DNA of 10,935 bases. It comes from Paratractidigestivibacter sp963658035. Lineage in GTDB: Bacteria; Actinomycetota; Coriobacteriia; Coriobacteriales; Atopobiaceae. A program made the translations under genes and the position numbers. Each line of letters begins with the position of its first letter. Position 1 is the stretch's first letter. The stretch is taken from assembly GCA_963658035.1 (NCBI GenBank), contig CAVKOL010000087.1, positions 1 to 10,935 of the forward strand, in the 5' to 3' direction. Positions 1 through 7,714 of this stretch are shown here, in pieces. The notes under the pieces were generated by a model. It was not told where the DNA came from. It did not search any database and saw only the letters and a program-made list of their open reading frames with translations.

Positions 1-2
1 AA

Positions 3-2318
3 GGACAGACGTATGCCGCCTTTGCCGCTGTGGCCTTGGATATCGCCGCGCGCACGTTCAACTCGACGTTTGATTACGGGGTGCCGCCTGAGCTGGGCGA
101 TGCCGTTGAGGTGGGGTCCACGGTCTTGGTTCCCTTTAGCGGCCGCGTGGCGATCGGCTACGTCATGGGCGTCTCGGAGCAGGCCCCGGCCGCGATTGAT
201 GCCGGGAAGATCCGCGCGATCGCGCAGGTCCTGGCTCCCTCCGCCTTCGATAGCCACGCCGCCGCGACGGCCCTGTGGATGTCTCGCGAGTACGCCGCCC
301 CTTTGGCCGACGTCGTGCACCTCTACCTGGCCCCCGGCCAAAAGGTCCGCGTGACACGCAAGTCAAAAGAGGACCCCTGGGAGCTGGTGTGTGAGCGTGC
401 GGGCGCGGTCGACGCCCGCTGGGCCCACCTTTTGCCCGAGGGCTACGACTACGTTCCGTCCGCCAACGCCAGCCGCCAGCGCCAGGTGCTCGAGGCCCTG
501 CGGCAGGGCCCGGCCCGTCTGGCCGAGCTTGCGGCCACCATCCCCGGTGCCGGTGCCGCCGTCAAGGCGCTGGCCAATAAAGGCCTGGTAGACGTTGTCT
601 CTCGCCGCGTCGTGCGCGGAGTGGGGGAGACCTCGCTGTCGTCTGGCCTGGCGCCGCGCCCGTCGGCGCTGACCGCCGGGCAGGTCGCGGCCCTTGAGGC
701 CATCGACCAGGCCCGTGCCGCCGCAGCGGGCGACGTCGTGGTGGTCGACGGCGTCACGGGCAGCGGCAAGACCGAGGTCTACCTGCAGGCCATCGAGAAG
801 ACCTTGGCCTCCGGGCACGGCGCCATCGTGCTTGTGCCCGAGATCTCGCTCACGGCCCAGACGGTCGCCCGTTTTCGCAACCGCTTTGGCCAGGACGTGG
901 CCGTGCTCCACTCGCGCCTGTCTACCGGCGAGCGCTACGACCAGTGGGACATGGCGCGCCTGGGCCAGGCCCGCGTGGTGGTGGGCGCCCGCTCGGCCCT
1001 CTTCGCGCCGGTGCGCGACGTGGGCCTCATCATCATCGACGAGGAGCACGAGGGTTCCTACAAGCAGGACTCGGCGCCGCGCTACCACGCGCGCGAGGTC
1101 GCGGCCCACATGGCCCGCGAGCTGGGGTGCGCCCTGGTGCTGGGCAGCGCCACGCCGTCGATCGAGTCTTTGGAGCGCGCCCGCGAGGGCAGCTTCCGCG
1201 GCGCCCGCTGGACCCGCGTCGAGATGCCCGAGCGCCCCGGCACAGCGCAGCTCCCCGACGTGGAGATAGTCGACATGGCCGAGGCCTTTCGCGGGGGCGG
1301 CCGCTCGGTCTTCTCGCCGGCTCTGGCAGATGCCCTGCGCGGTGTGAAGGAAAGGCGCGAGAAGGCCGTGCTTCTCCTCAACCGTCGCGGCTTTGCCACC
1401 TTCCTCATGTGCCGCGAGTGCGGCTGCGTGCCCGAGTGCCCGCACTGCTCGACCTCGCTTACCTACCACGAGCGCACGCACAGCCTGATGTGCCACTCGT
1501 GCGGGCGCGTCTGGCCCGTGCGCGCCTACCCCGACCCCACGACCTCGTGCCCCAACTGCCACAGCCGCTACCTGGCGGCCTACGGTGTGGGCACCCAGCG
1601 CGTCGAGGACGAGCTGGCCCTGCTTTTGGGCGACGACGTCGAGATCGTTCGCATGGACGCCGACACCACGCGGGCCAAGGGCGCCCATCAGGCTCTTCTC
1701 GAGCGCTTCGACGCGGCCGAGTGCGCCGTCTTGGTGGGCACGCAGATGATCGCCAAGGGCCTGGACTTCCCCGAGGTCACCCTGGTGGGCGTCGTCAACG
1801 CCGACACCATGCTCAAGCTGGCCGATTTTCGCGCAGCCGAGAAGACCTACGGGCTGCTTGAGCAGGTCGCGGGCCGCGCGGGCCGGGGAGGCCGTCGCGG
1901 CCAGGTGATCATCCAGACCTACTGGCCCACGCACCCGGCCATCCAGGCGGCCAAGACCCACTCGCGCGACGCGTTTCTCGCCAGCGAGCTGGCCGAGCGC
2001 CAAGACGCGGGCTACCCGCCCTTCTCGCGCCTCTCCAACGTCGTAATCTGGGGCGTGAACGAGCGCGCGGTGCGCGAGCTTACCGCCACCTTTGCCTCTG
2101 ACCTGCGCAAATGTGTGGGCGATGAGGACGGTTGGGAGGTCCTGGGCCCCGCCGACTGCATCAAGGCCAAGGTCCAGGACCGCGTGCGCCGCCACGTCAT
2201 GCTCAAGAGCCCGCCGCAGTCCGACCCCGGAGAAATGCTCTTAACGTGCGTTTCTCGCCTGAAGGTGCCCCAAGGCATTAACATTGCCATTGATGTCGAC
2301 GCCTACGACATCCTTTAG
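3..2318 (+). CDS. priA: Primosomal protein N' (replication restart helicase PriA), 5' end probably outside the window
   Basis: PriA is a 3'-5' superfamily 2 DNA helicase that recognises abandoned replication forks and starts primosome reassembly. Numbering from the GTG at 30 (762 aa): Walker A GVTGSGKT at 241-248, DEEH box at 337-340, LGSATPS helicase motif, zinc-binding cysteines at 461/464/470/473/488/491/507/510, GTQMIAKGLDFPEV from about 570, and GRAGRG at 615-620. The C-terminus (DVDAYDIL) is family-like. The reading frame is open to the window edge with no in-frame ATG. The GTG at 30 has no ribosome binding site at a usable distance, and PriA proteins normally have a few residues before this point, so the real start is probably just upstream. 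The spacing C491-C507 is longer than I recall for E. coli PriA. The ATG at 13 is in another frame. Identification is secure; only the start is uncertain. Confidence 0.96.
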   Translation, partial: GQTYAAFAAVALDIAARTFNSTFDYGVPPELGDAVEVGSTVLVPFSGRVAIGYVMGVSEQAPAAIDAGKIRAIAQVLAPSAFDSHAAATALWMSREYAAPLADVVHLYLAPGQKVRVTRKSKEDPWELVCERAGAVDARWAHLLPEGYDYVPSANASRQRQVLEALRQGPARLAELAATIPGAGAAVKALANKGLVDVVSRRVVRGVGETSLSSGLAPRPSALTAGQVAALEAIDQARAAAAGDVVVVDGVTGSGKTEVYLQAIEKTLASGHGAIVLVPEISLTAQTVARFRNRFGQDVAVLHSRLSTGERYDQWDMARLGQARVVVGARSALFAPVRDVGLIIIDEEHEGSYKQDSAPRYHAREVAAHMARELGCALVLGSATPSIESLERAREGSFRGARWTRVEMPERPGTAQLPDVEIVDMAEAFRGGGRSVFSPALADALRGVKERREKAVLLLNRRGFATFLMCRECGCVPECPHCSTSLTYHERTHSLMCHSCGRVWPVRAYPDPTTSCPNCHSRYLAAYGVGTQRVEDELALLLGDDVEIVRMDADTTRAKGAHQALLERFDAAECAVLVGTQMIAKGLDFPEVTLVGVVNADTMLKLADFRAAEKTYGLLEQVAGRAGRGGRRGQVIIQTYWPTHPAIQAAKTHSRDAFLASELAERQDAGYPPFSRLSNVVIWGVNERAVRELTATFASDLRKCVGDEDGWEVLGPADCIKAKVQDRVRRHVMLKSPPQSDPGEMLLTCVSRLKVPQGINIAIDVDAYDIL

Positions 2319-2428
2319 AGTCGCCTGCGGTCGTGCCCCCTTGCGCGGCGCGGCGAGAAGACCGTTGCCCAAGAGCTGCGCCGGGCGCCTCGCGCGCCTG
2401 CGCCGTCGTGTTGTGAAAGGGGACCCGC

Positions 2429-2989
2429 ATGGGCCTTGCCGACGAGGTTGTCCTGTCTCCCGATAAGAGGCTTTCCACCGAGTGCGAGCCGATCCAGACC
2501 ATTGACCAGCAGATTCGCGACCTGGCCAACCACATGCTCGACATCATGTACGAGACCGAGGGCTGCGGTTTGGCCGCGCCTCAGGTGGGCGTGTTGAAGC
2601 AGCTGGTGGTCATCGACTGCGACTGGAAGAAAAAGGGCGGGCGCATCACCAACCAAAACCCCTACGTCTTGATCAACCCCAAAATCATCACGGCCGACGG
2701 CGACCCGCGCAACTTTAGCGAGGGCTGCCTTTCCTTCCCCGGCATCTCGGTCGACGTCATTCGCCCCAGCCACGTGGTGGTGCAGGCGCTTGACCTGGAC
2801 GGCGACCTCATGCAGTACGAGGCCGAGTGGAACCTTTTGGCCGTGTGCCTTCAGCACGAGATCGACCACCTTCACGGCAAGACCATGGTCGACCACCTGG
2901 CGCCGATCGCGCGCGCCCAGGCCATGAAGGAGTACGAGGAGGCCCTGGCCGCCGGCGCCAGGCCCGGCGAGACCGAGGTCGAGGAGTAG
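2429..2989 (+). CDS. def: Peptide deformylase
   Basis: This metalloenzyme removes the N-formyl group from the initiating methionine of nascent proteins at the ribosome exit. The 186-aa protein has all three family motifs: GCGLAAPQVG at 45-54 (motif 1, G-x-G-L-A-A-P-Q), EGCLS at 98-102 (motif 2, metal-ligand C100) and HEIDH at 143-147 (motif 3, metal ligands H143 and H147, catalytic E144). The C-terminal tail after about 160 is acidic and probably flexible. The ATG start is preceded by AAAGGGGA at a normal distance. It follows priA after 110 nt and precedes fmt by 67 nt on the same strand. The def-fmt neighbourhood is a classic pairing, because Fmt adds the group that Def removes. EGCLSFPG and the extension before it (KKKGGRITNQNPY) fit a complete active enzyme; I see no missing residue. 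Confidence 0.97.
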   Translation: MGLADEVVLSPDKRLSTECEPIQTIDQQIRDLANHMLDIMYETEGCGLAAPQVGVLKQLVVIDCDWKKKGGRITNQNPYVLINPKIITADGDPRNFSEGCLSFPGISVDVIRPSHVVVQALDLDGDLMQYEAEWNLLAVCLQHEIDHLHGKTMVDHLAPIARAQAMKEYEEALAAGARPGETEVEE

Positions 2990-3044
2990 GGGAGCGGGGA
3001 CGCGTTGACCCCCCCGTCGGCCTGCCCGCAGATTTTTGCAGCAT

Positions 3045-3051
3045 AAAGGAG
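3045..3051 (+). promoter_or_regulatory. Ribosome binding site that places the fmt start at TTG 3057
   Basis: AAAGGAG at 3045-3051 ends 5 nt before a TTG codon at 3057-3059. The upstream in-frame TTG at 3036 has no comparable site in front of it and would put this Shine-Dalgarno sequence inside the coding region. Starting at 3057 gives the N-terminus MRIVFMGTPDF, which matches the beginning of the Fmt formyltransferase fold. Confidence 0.75.
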
Positions 3052-3056
3052 CAGCT

Positions 3057-3974
3057 TTGCGCATCGTTTTCATGGGAACCCCCGATTTCGCCGTGCCCTC
3101 TTTGGAGGCCGTGGCCCAGGCCCACGAGGTGGCCCTGGTAATCACGCGCCCCGACGCCGTGCGCGGCCGCGGCAAGGCGCTGGTGCCCTCGCCGGTCAAG
3201 GCCAAGGCGCTTGAGCTGGGCATTCCCGTGCTCGAGGCCTCTCGCATGACGCCCGAGGCCAAGGCCGCCGTGGCCGCAGCCGCCCCCGACATCATGTGCG
3301 TGGTGGCCTTTGGCTGCATCCTGCCCGACGACCTTCTGGCCATGGCGCCCCACGGCGCGATCAACGTCCACGCGTCGCTCTTGCCGCGCTGGCGAGGAGC
3401 CGCGCCCATCCAGCGCGCGATCTTGGCCGGCGACGCCCAAACCGGCGTCTCCATCATGCGTGTTGCCCACGATCTTGACGCGGGCGCCTGGTGCCGCCAG
3501 GCCTCGACTTTGGTTGGCGAGAAGGGCGAGATGGACCTCACTGCCGAGCTGGCCGCCATGGGCGCCGCCGAGCTTTTGGTTGCCTTGGAGCAGATCCAAA
3601 CGGGCACCGACTCCTGGACCGACCAGGACGAGTCGCAGGTCACGCTGGCCGCCAAGGTCACCAAGCAGGAGATGCGCCTTGACCCGGCAGACGATGCCCA
3701 CGTCAACGCATTGCGTGTGCAGGCTTCGTCGGATACCGCCCCTGCCCGTATGTCCCTGGGTGGTCGCGGCCTGCGCGTCATGAAGGCCGCCGAGTGCGTA
3801 GATGCCCACGGCCTTGCCACCGGCGCGGTGGCCGTCGAGCGCGGCCGCGTGTTTGTCGGCTGCGCCAAAGGCACCCTTGAGCTTTTGGTCGTGAAGCCCG
3901 ACGGCAAGAAGGAAATGCAGGTCAGTGCCTGGGCCGCCGGCCTTCGCGGCGAGCTTAGCTGGGAAAGGGCCTAA
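3057..3974 (+). CDS. fmt: Methionyl-tRNA formyltransferase
   Basis: Fmt transfers a formyl group from 10-formyltetrahydrofolate to the amino group of Met on initiator tRNA. With the TTG start at 3057 the protein has 305 aa, close to the usual 310-315. The N-terminal formyltransferase domain begins MRIVFMGTPDF and carries the folate-binding signature SLLPRWRGAAPIQ at 107-119. Catalytic residues correspond to N103, H105 and D141; the 38-residue spacing from the Asn to the Asp equals that in E. coli Fmt as I recall it. The C-terminal tRNA-binding domain follows from about residue 200 (AAKVTKQEMRLDP). The segment following HVNALRVQ reads SSDTAPARM rather than the usual Pro-Trp-Pro-Gly type motif, a modest lineage difference. 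The stop codon is 3 nt from the rsmB start, so the two genes are probably translationally coupled. A longer 312-aa version from a TTG at 3036 is possible but less likely. Confidence 0.95.
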   Translation: MRIVFMGTPDFAVPSLEAVAQAHEVALVITRPDAVRGRGKALVPSPVKAKALELGIPVLEASRMTPEAKAAVAAAAPDIMCVVAFGCILPDDLLAMAPHGAINVHASLLPRWRGAAPIQRAILAGDAQTGVSIMRVAHDLDAGAWCRQASTLVGEKGEMDLTAELAAMGAAELLVALEQIQTGTDSWTDQDESQVTLAAKVTKQEMRLDPADDAHVNALRVQASSDTAPARMSLGGRGLRVMKAAECVDAHGLATGAVAVERGRVFVGCAKGTLELLVVKPDGKKEMQVSAWAAGLRGELSWERA

Positions 3975-3977
3975 GGC

Positions 3978-5291
3978 GTGGCCACTGTAGCGCCTTCGCG
4001 CCTGGCCGCCGCCAAGGCCTTCGCCGACATCCGCCGCCGCGACGCCCGCGCTCGCGACAGCCTGCGCAACAGCGCCGAGCTGGCGGGCCTCGACTCTCGT
4101 GACCGCGCCCTCGCCGTGCGCCTGGTCATGGGCACCGTGGCCGCCCGCGGCGAGCTTGACCGCGTGATTAACTCGCACCTTAAGGCCAAGGCGTCGCTCG
4201 AGCCCATGGTCCGCGACGCCCTGCGCGTCTCGGCGTTCGAGATCTTGTACCTCGAGACGCCCAAGCAGGTGGCCGTGAGCCAGGGCGTCGAGCTGGTGCG
4301 CAGCTTCTCCAGGCGCGCGGCGGGCCTTGCCAACGCGGTGCTGCGTCGCGTCTCGGCGGAGGACGCGAAGGCGCTGGCGGCGGCGAGAAAATCCGTCGAG
4401 GCGGGGCAGTTCACCGCCTCTGACCTGGCCCGCATTGGTGCTCTGCCCGAGTGGCTGGCCGAGCGCGCGATGGCCTCGATGGGCGCCGACGCCGCGGCGA
4501 GATACGCCGCCCTGGTTTTGTCGCCCAACACGGCAGCCGTCGCGGTCAACCGCGCGAAGGCCACGGTCGAAGAGGCCACGGCCCTTCTCGCCGACGCTGG
4601 CTGCGAGCCTGTGGCCGGGCCCTTGGACGGCTCGGTTTTGCTCGGCAACCCCGCCGCGTTGGTCAATACGTCCCTGGTAGAAGACGTGGCCGTGTTGCCC
4701 TGTGACCTGGCGGCGCAGGAGGCCGTGCTTCTGGCCGCGCCCGCCGCCGGATCGCGCGTGCTTGAGGTGGGGCAGGGCCGAGCCACCAAGACGGTTCTTT
4801 TGCAGGCCGCGGCCCACGCTGCGGGCGGTGCCTGCCAGATCGACGCCGTGGAGATCAGCCCGTCTAAGTCCCGCCTTGCCGCCGAGCGTTGCGAGCGCGC
4901 TGGCATCTCGGCCAATGTGCGCTGCCTTTGCGGCGACGGCTGCATGCTTGACGGCGTCGACGGCCCCTATGACCTGGTCTTCGTTGACGCGCCGTGCTCG
5001 GGTACCGGCACGCTGCAGCGCCACCCCGAGATCGCCTGGTCACTTGACGAGTCTGCCCTGCCCGAGCTTTGCGCCACCCAGCTCAAGATGCTCAAGACCG
5101 CCAGCGCCCGCGTCAAGCGCGGAGGCCGCCTGGTCTACTCCACCTGCTCGTTCCTCGAAGAAGAAAACGAGCAGGTCATCGATGCTTTCCTCGCCTCTTC
5201 CCAGGGCTTGGGCTTCTCGCCCATAACCCTGCACCGCACCTATCTTGCGGGCGCCGACAAGCACTTTGTGGCGACCCTGCGGGCGCGCTGA
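3978..5291 (+). CDS. rsmB: 16S rRNA (cytosine-5)-methyltransferase, RsmB/NOL1/NOP family
   Basis: RsmB methylates a cytosine in 16S rRNA (C967 in E. coli) with S-adenosylmethionine. The 437-aa protein has an N-terminal NusB-like RNA-binding domain (about 1-140; MVRDALRVSAFEILYL is typical) and a C-terminal Rossmann methyltransferase domain. Both active cysteines are present: C340 in DAPCSGTG (337-344, motif IV) and C390 in YSTCS (387-391, motif VI). Motif I is unusual: VLEVGQGRATKT at 261-272 replaces the common D-x-C-A-A-P-G-G-K-T; the Lys of GGKT is kept (K271). The GTG start at 3978 follows the fmt stop by 3 nt, with GAAAGGG upstream as probable ribosome binding site. The C-terminus (ADKHFVATLRAR) matches the usual final strand loosely. 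Membership of the family is certain; strict RsmB orthology is supported by the NusB domain and by the fmt neighbour. Confidence 0.92.
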   Translation: MATVAPSRLAAAKAFADIRRRDARARDSLRNSAELAGLDSRDRALAVRLVMGTVAARGELDRVINSHLKAKASLEPMVRDALRVSAFEILYLETPKQVAVSQGVELVRSFSRRAAGLANAVLRRVSAEDAKALAAARKSVEAGQFTASDLARIGALPEWLAERAMASMGADAAARYAALVLSPNTAAVAVNRAKATVEEATALLADAGCEPVAGPLDGSVLLGNPAALVNTSLVEDVAVLPCDLAAQEAVLLAAPAAGSRVLEVGQGRATKTVLLQAAAHAAGGACQIDAVEISPSKSRLAAERCERAGISANVRCLCGDGCMLDGVDGPYDLVFVDAPCSGTGTLQRHPEIAWSLDESALPELCATQLKMLKTASARVKRGGRLVYSTCSFLEEENEQVIDAFLASSQGLGFSPITLHRTYLAGADKHFVATLRAR

Positions 5292-5311
5292 CCCACAGCC
5301 AATATTTCCCC

Positions 5312-5340
5312 TTGCAAATAGTACGAGCGCGGACTAAGCT
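5312..5340 (+). promoter_or_regulatory. Candidate promoter of the marR-ABC operon
   Basis: TTGCAA at 5312-5317 and TAAGCT at 5335-5340 are separated by exactly 17 nt. They match the sigma-70 consensus at 4/6 and 3/6 positions. The spacer is filled by most of the left arm of a perfect inverted repeat, so a repressor bound there would block RNA polymerase. Both hexamers are weak, so this is a suggestion based on position and spacing. Confidence 0.4.
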
Positions 5341-5372
5341 CTAAATCGTTTTGTCCGCGCTCGTACTATTTG
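5315..5372. repeat. Perfect 20-bp inverted repeat before marR, probable paired operator
   Basis: Arms at 5315-5334 and 5353-5372 are exact reverse complements over 20 bp, separated by an 18-nt A/T-rich loop. The 14-bp core of each arm (GTACGAGCGCGGAC on the left) is itself an imperfect dyad with 10 of 14 positions symmetric, of the form GTnCGnGCnCGnAC. The two core centres are 32 bp apart, about three helical turns. MarR-family dimers commonly bind imperfect palindromes of this size near their own promoter, so two dimers on one DNA face is a reasonable model. In read-through RNA from rsmB the arms could form a long hairpin touching the GGAGG ribosome binding site (5372-5376). There is no T-run after it, so it does not look like an intrinsic terminator. 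Confidence 0.8.
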
Positions 5373-5379
5373 GAGGAAC

Positions 5380-5883
5380 ATGGACGGCGAGAAGACCATC
5401 GCCCGCGACGAGGAGGGCCTCATCGCCAACGACGAGTGGAACCTGTCGTTTGACCGCCTGTACCGCGAGTCCGACAAGCTCTACCACCGCCTGGCCGCCC
5501 ACTGCGACCTGTCCGAGACCGCCTATTGGGTGGCCTACGGCATCTATATGCAGGGCGGCTCGCTGAGCGTGAGGGACCTCATCGACCTGTGCGACATGCC
5601 CAAGCAGTCGGCCAACTCGGCTTTGAAGGCGCTGGAGGCCAAGGGCTACGTGACCCTCGACTTTTGTGAGGGCAGCAAGAAAGCCAAGGTCGCGAGCCTC
5701 ACAGCTGCCGGCCGCGCCTTCTGCGACGAGAAGATCGCCCCCGCCAACCGCGCCGAGCGCCGCGCCTTCGAGACTTTGGACACCGCCGAGCAGGCCGAGT
5801 TCCTGCGCCTGGTCGAGAAGTACGTCGGTGCGATCCAAATCGAGCTTCAAAACCTGGAAGGAGGCCTTCTCGATGGCGAATAA
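5380..5883 (+). CDS. MarR-family winged-helix transcriptional regulator
   Basis: The 167-aa protein has the MarR layout: an N-terminal helix (about 20-42) for dimerisation, a winged helix-turn-helix (about 45-111) and C-terminal dimerisation helices (about 115-160). The recognition helix is in PKQSANSALKALEAKG (74-89). The wing runs through EGSKKAKVASLTAAG (97-111), ending in the family's characteristic L-T-x-x-G. It is most likely a repressor of its own operon, acting at the inverted repeat directly upstream. GGAGG lies 3 nt before the ATG, a short spacing. The gene overlaps the next one by 11 nt, so regulator and exporter are co-translated. The ligand cannot be read from the sequence; MarR proteins beside ABC exporters often sense the exported compound, which is inference here. 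The first 20 residues are acidic and non-conserved looking. Confidence 0.88.
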   Translation: MDGEKTIARDEEGLIANDEWNLSFDRLYRESDKLYHRLAAHCDLSETAYWVAYGIYMQGGSLSVRDLIDLCDMPKQSANSALKALEAKGYVTLDFCEGSKKAKVASLTAAGRAFCDEKIAPANRAERRAFETLDTAEQAEFLRLVEKYVGAIQIELQNLEGGLLDGE

Positions 5884-7714
5884 ACTGCTGGCCAGGGCCG
5901 TTGACGACGCGCCGCAGCGCAACTACTCGGTGCGCGCGTCCTTCTCGCTGCTATGGCAGCTCGTGCGCCCCTACAAGGTCTTGATGCTGGTCACCCTGGT
6001 CACGCTGTGCTGCGACATCGTGGGCATGCTCTTTGTCCCCACCGAGCTGGCGGCCCTGCTCAACTCCGTGACCTCGGGCGAGGGCATGGACGCCGTCTGG
6101 CGCCACGGCGCCATCATGCTGGTGGCGTCGCTTTTGGGCTCGGGCGGCTGCATCGTGAGCTACCGCATGGCGTCCAAGCTCGCCGCCAACGTGGGCCGCG
6201 ACATGCGCGTGGCCGTCTATCGCCGCTCGCTGGCCTTTAGCGGTGCCGACTTCAACCGCTTTGGCACCGGCTCGATGATCACCCGCACGATGTCTGACGC
6301 CAACGTGGTCCAGCAGACGCTGCTCATGAGCTTCGTCATGATGAGCCCGGTGCCCCTGACCTGCGTCGTCGCCCTTATCCTCACCTTCTCGCTGGACGCC
6401 ACGATGGGCTACGCGGTTCTCGCCGTCACGGTGGTCTGCCTGCTGATCAGCGCCCTTGCGGTCGCCAAATCGGCCCCGATCTTCCTTATCATGCAGAGCT
6501 TCATTGACCGCATGAACGTGCGCCTGCGCGAGGCCATCACCGGCGTTCGCGTGATCCGCGCCTTTGGCAAGGACGACTACGAGCAGGCACGCCTGGACGA
6601 CGACTTCGAGGCCTACGCCGCCCGCGCCATCCGCGTCAACCTGGTCTTTGCCGTGACCGACACCATGACGTTTTTCTTCGCCAACGCCGTCGAGTCGCTG
6701 ATCTTCTACATCGGCGCCGACCGCGTGGGCGTCCACGCCATGCAGATCGGCTCGATCACGGCCGTCATCCAGTACGCGATGTTCATCATGTTCTTCATGA
6801 TGATGGCCCAGTTCGCCCTGCTGCAGATCCCGCGCGCCCTGGCCTGCCTCACCCGCGCCAAGGAGGTCCTGGACTTCGAGCCCTCGATCGCCGACAAGCC
6901 GGCGGCAGGGGAGAAGGACGGCGAGAAGGACGGCGCGCCTGTGGCTCCCGCCGCGCCCGGCGCCCCGGTTGCCAGCTTCGAGCACATGAGCTTTTGCTTC
7001 GACGACGCCGACGAGAACACCCTAAGCGACCTTAACTTCACGCTGCGCCGCGGCCAGACCACGGCCATTATCGGCAACACCGGATCGGGCAAGTCCACGA
7101 TCGCCAAGATGCTCCTGCGCTTCCTTGATGCCACCGAGGGCCGCGTGTGCCTGGGCGGGCGAGACGTGCGCGACCTCACCCAAGACGAGCTGCGCTCACA
7201 CATCGCCTACGTGCCGCAAAAGGCGTGGCTCTTCTCGGGCACCATTGCCCAGAACCTGCGCTACGGCGCCGCCGCCGCCAGCGACGATCGCCTGTGGCAC
7301 GCGGTTGACGTGGCCCAGGGCTCCTTCGTCCACGAGTTGGAGGACGGCCTGGACACCCGCGTGGCCCAGGGCGGCGCCAACTTCTCGGGCGGCCAGCGCC
7401 AGCGTCTCTCAATCGCGCGCGCCCTCGTGCGACGGGCCGACCTCTACATCTTTGACGACTCGTTTAGTGCGCTTGACTACAAGACCGACGCCGCCCTGCG
7501 CGCCGCCCTTAAAGACGAGCTGGCAGACGCCGCGGTCTTGATCATCGCCCAGCGCGTGAGCACCATCCAGCACGCCGACCAGATCGTTGTGCTGGGCGAC
7601 GGCCGCGTCGAGGGCATGGGCACCCACGAGGAGCTTCTCGCCAACTGCCCGGCTTACCTTGCAATATACGAATCCCAGGTGAAGGGAGGCGACGACAACA
7701 ATGGCGGACGATAA
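5873..7714 (+). CDS. ABC exporter half-transporter, degenerate-site subunit of a heterodimer (TM287-like)
   Basis: The 613-aa protein has six membrane segments (about 35-57, 79-100, 150-173, 178-198, 256-280, 296-318) and a C-terminal ATPase domain. Walker A is GNTGSGKST at 401-409 and the signature is FSGGQ at 504-508, which is normal. Walker B ends I-F-D-D-S (526-530), so D529 replaces the catalytic Glu, and the switch His is Gln (Q560 in IAQR). This pattern is known for the non-catalytic-site half of heterodimeric exporters such as TM287/288, LmrCD and BmrCD. A linker rich in Gly/Ala/Pro/Lys/Asp (about 338-367) joins the membrane and ATPase domains. The start is ATG 5873, inside the end of marR, preceded by AAGGAGG (5858-5864) with 8-nt spacing. 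An in-frame ORF open further upstream (5666) overlaps marR entirely and is not used. The substrate is unknown; drugs, lipids or peptides are all possible. Confidence 0.93.
   Translation: MANKLLARAVDDAPQRNYSVRASFSLLWQLVRPYKVLMLVTLVTLCCDIVGMLFVPTELAALLNSVTSGEGMDAVWRHGAIMLVASLLGSGGCIVSYRMASKLAANVGRDMRVAVYRRSLAFSGADFNRFGTGSMITRTMSDANVVQQTLLMSFVMMSPVPLTCVVALILTFSLDATMGYAVLAVTVVCLLISALAVAKSAPIFLIMQSFIDRMNVRLREAITGVRVIRAFGKDDYEQARLDDDFEAYAARAIRVNLVFAVTDTMTFFFANAVESLIFYIGADRVGVHAMQIGSITAVIQYAMFIMFFMMMAQFALLQIPRALACLTRAKEVLDFEPSIADKPAAGEKDGEKDGAPVAPAAPGAPVASFEHMSFCFDDADENTLSDLNFTLRRGQTTAIIGNTGSGKSTIAKMLLRFLDATEGRVCLGGRDVRDLTQDELRSHIAYVPQKAWLFSGTIAQNLRYGAAAASDDRLWHAVDVAQGSFVHELEDGLDTRVAQGGANFSGGQRQRLSIARALVRRADLYIFDDSFSALDYKTDAALRAALKDELADAAVLIIAQRVSTIQHADQIVVLGDGRVEGMGTHEELLANCPAYLAIYESQVKGGDDNNGGR

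Noticed and set aside
13..354. ORF from ATG 13 with AAGGA before it at the window start
   Set aside because: It runs in a shifted frame through priA, has a Ser/Pro/Arg-rich translation and no motif. The PriA frame is unambiguous.
363..2195. Very long open frame on the minus strand opposite priA (610 aa), and similar ones opposite fmt/rsmB and the ABC genes
   Set aside because: Long antisense frames are expected in G+C-rich coding DNA. The translations are low-complexity (Gly/Ala/Arg/His/Val-rich), have no motifs and mirror the sense codons.
2990..3056. Small CTGC/GCAG hairpin in the def-fmt gap as a terminator
   Set aside because: The stem is only about 4 bp and the T-run lies inside the loop, not after the stem.
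5315..5372. The inverted repeat read as an rsmB terminator
   Set aside because: No run of T follows the right arm, which leads straight into the marR ribosome binding site. An operator explains its position better.
5666..5872. Upstream in-frame extension of the first ABC gene to an ATG at 5666
   Set aside because: The extension lies wholly within marR in another frame and is rich in Arg/Ser/Pro. ATG 5873 has a strong AAGGAGG site and gives a normal-length half-transporter.
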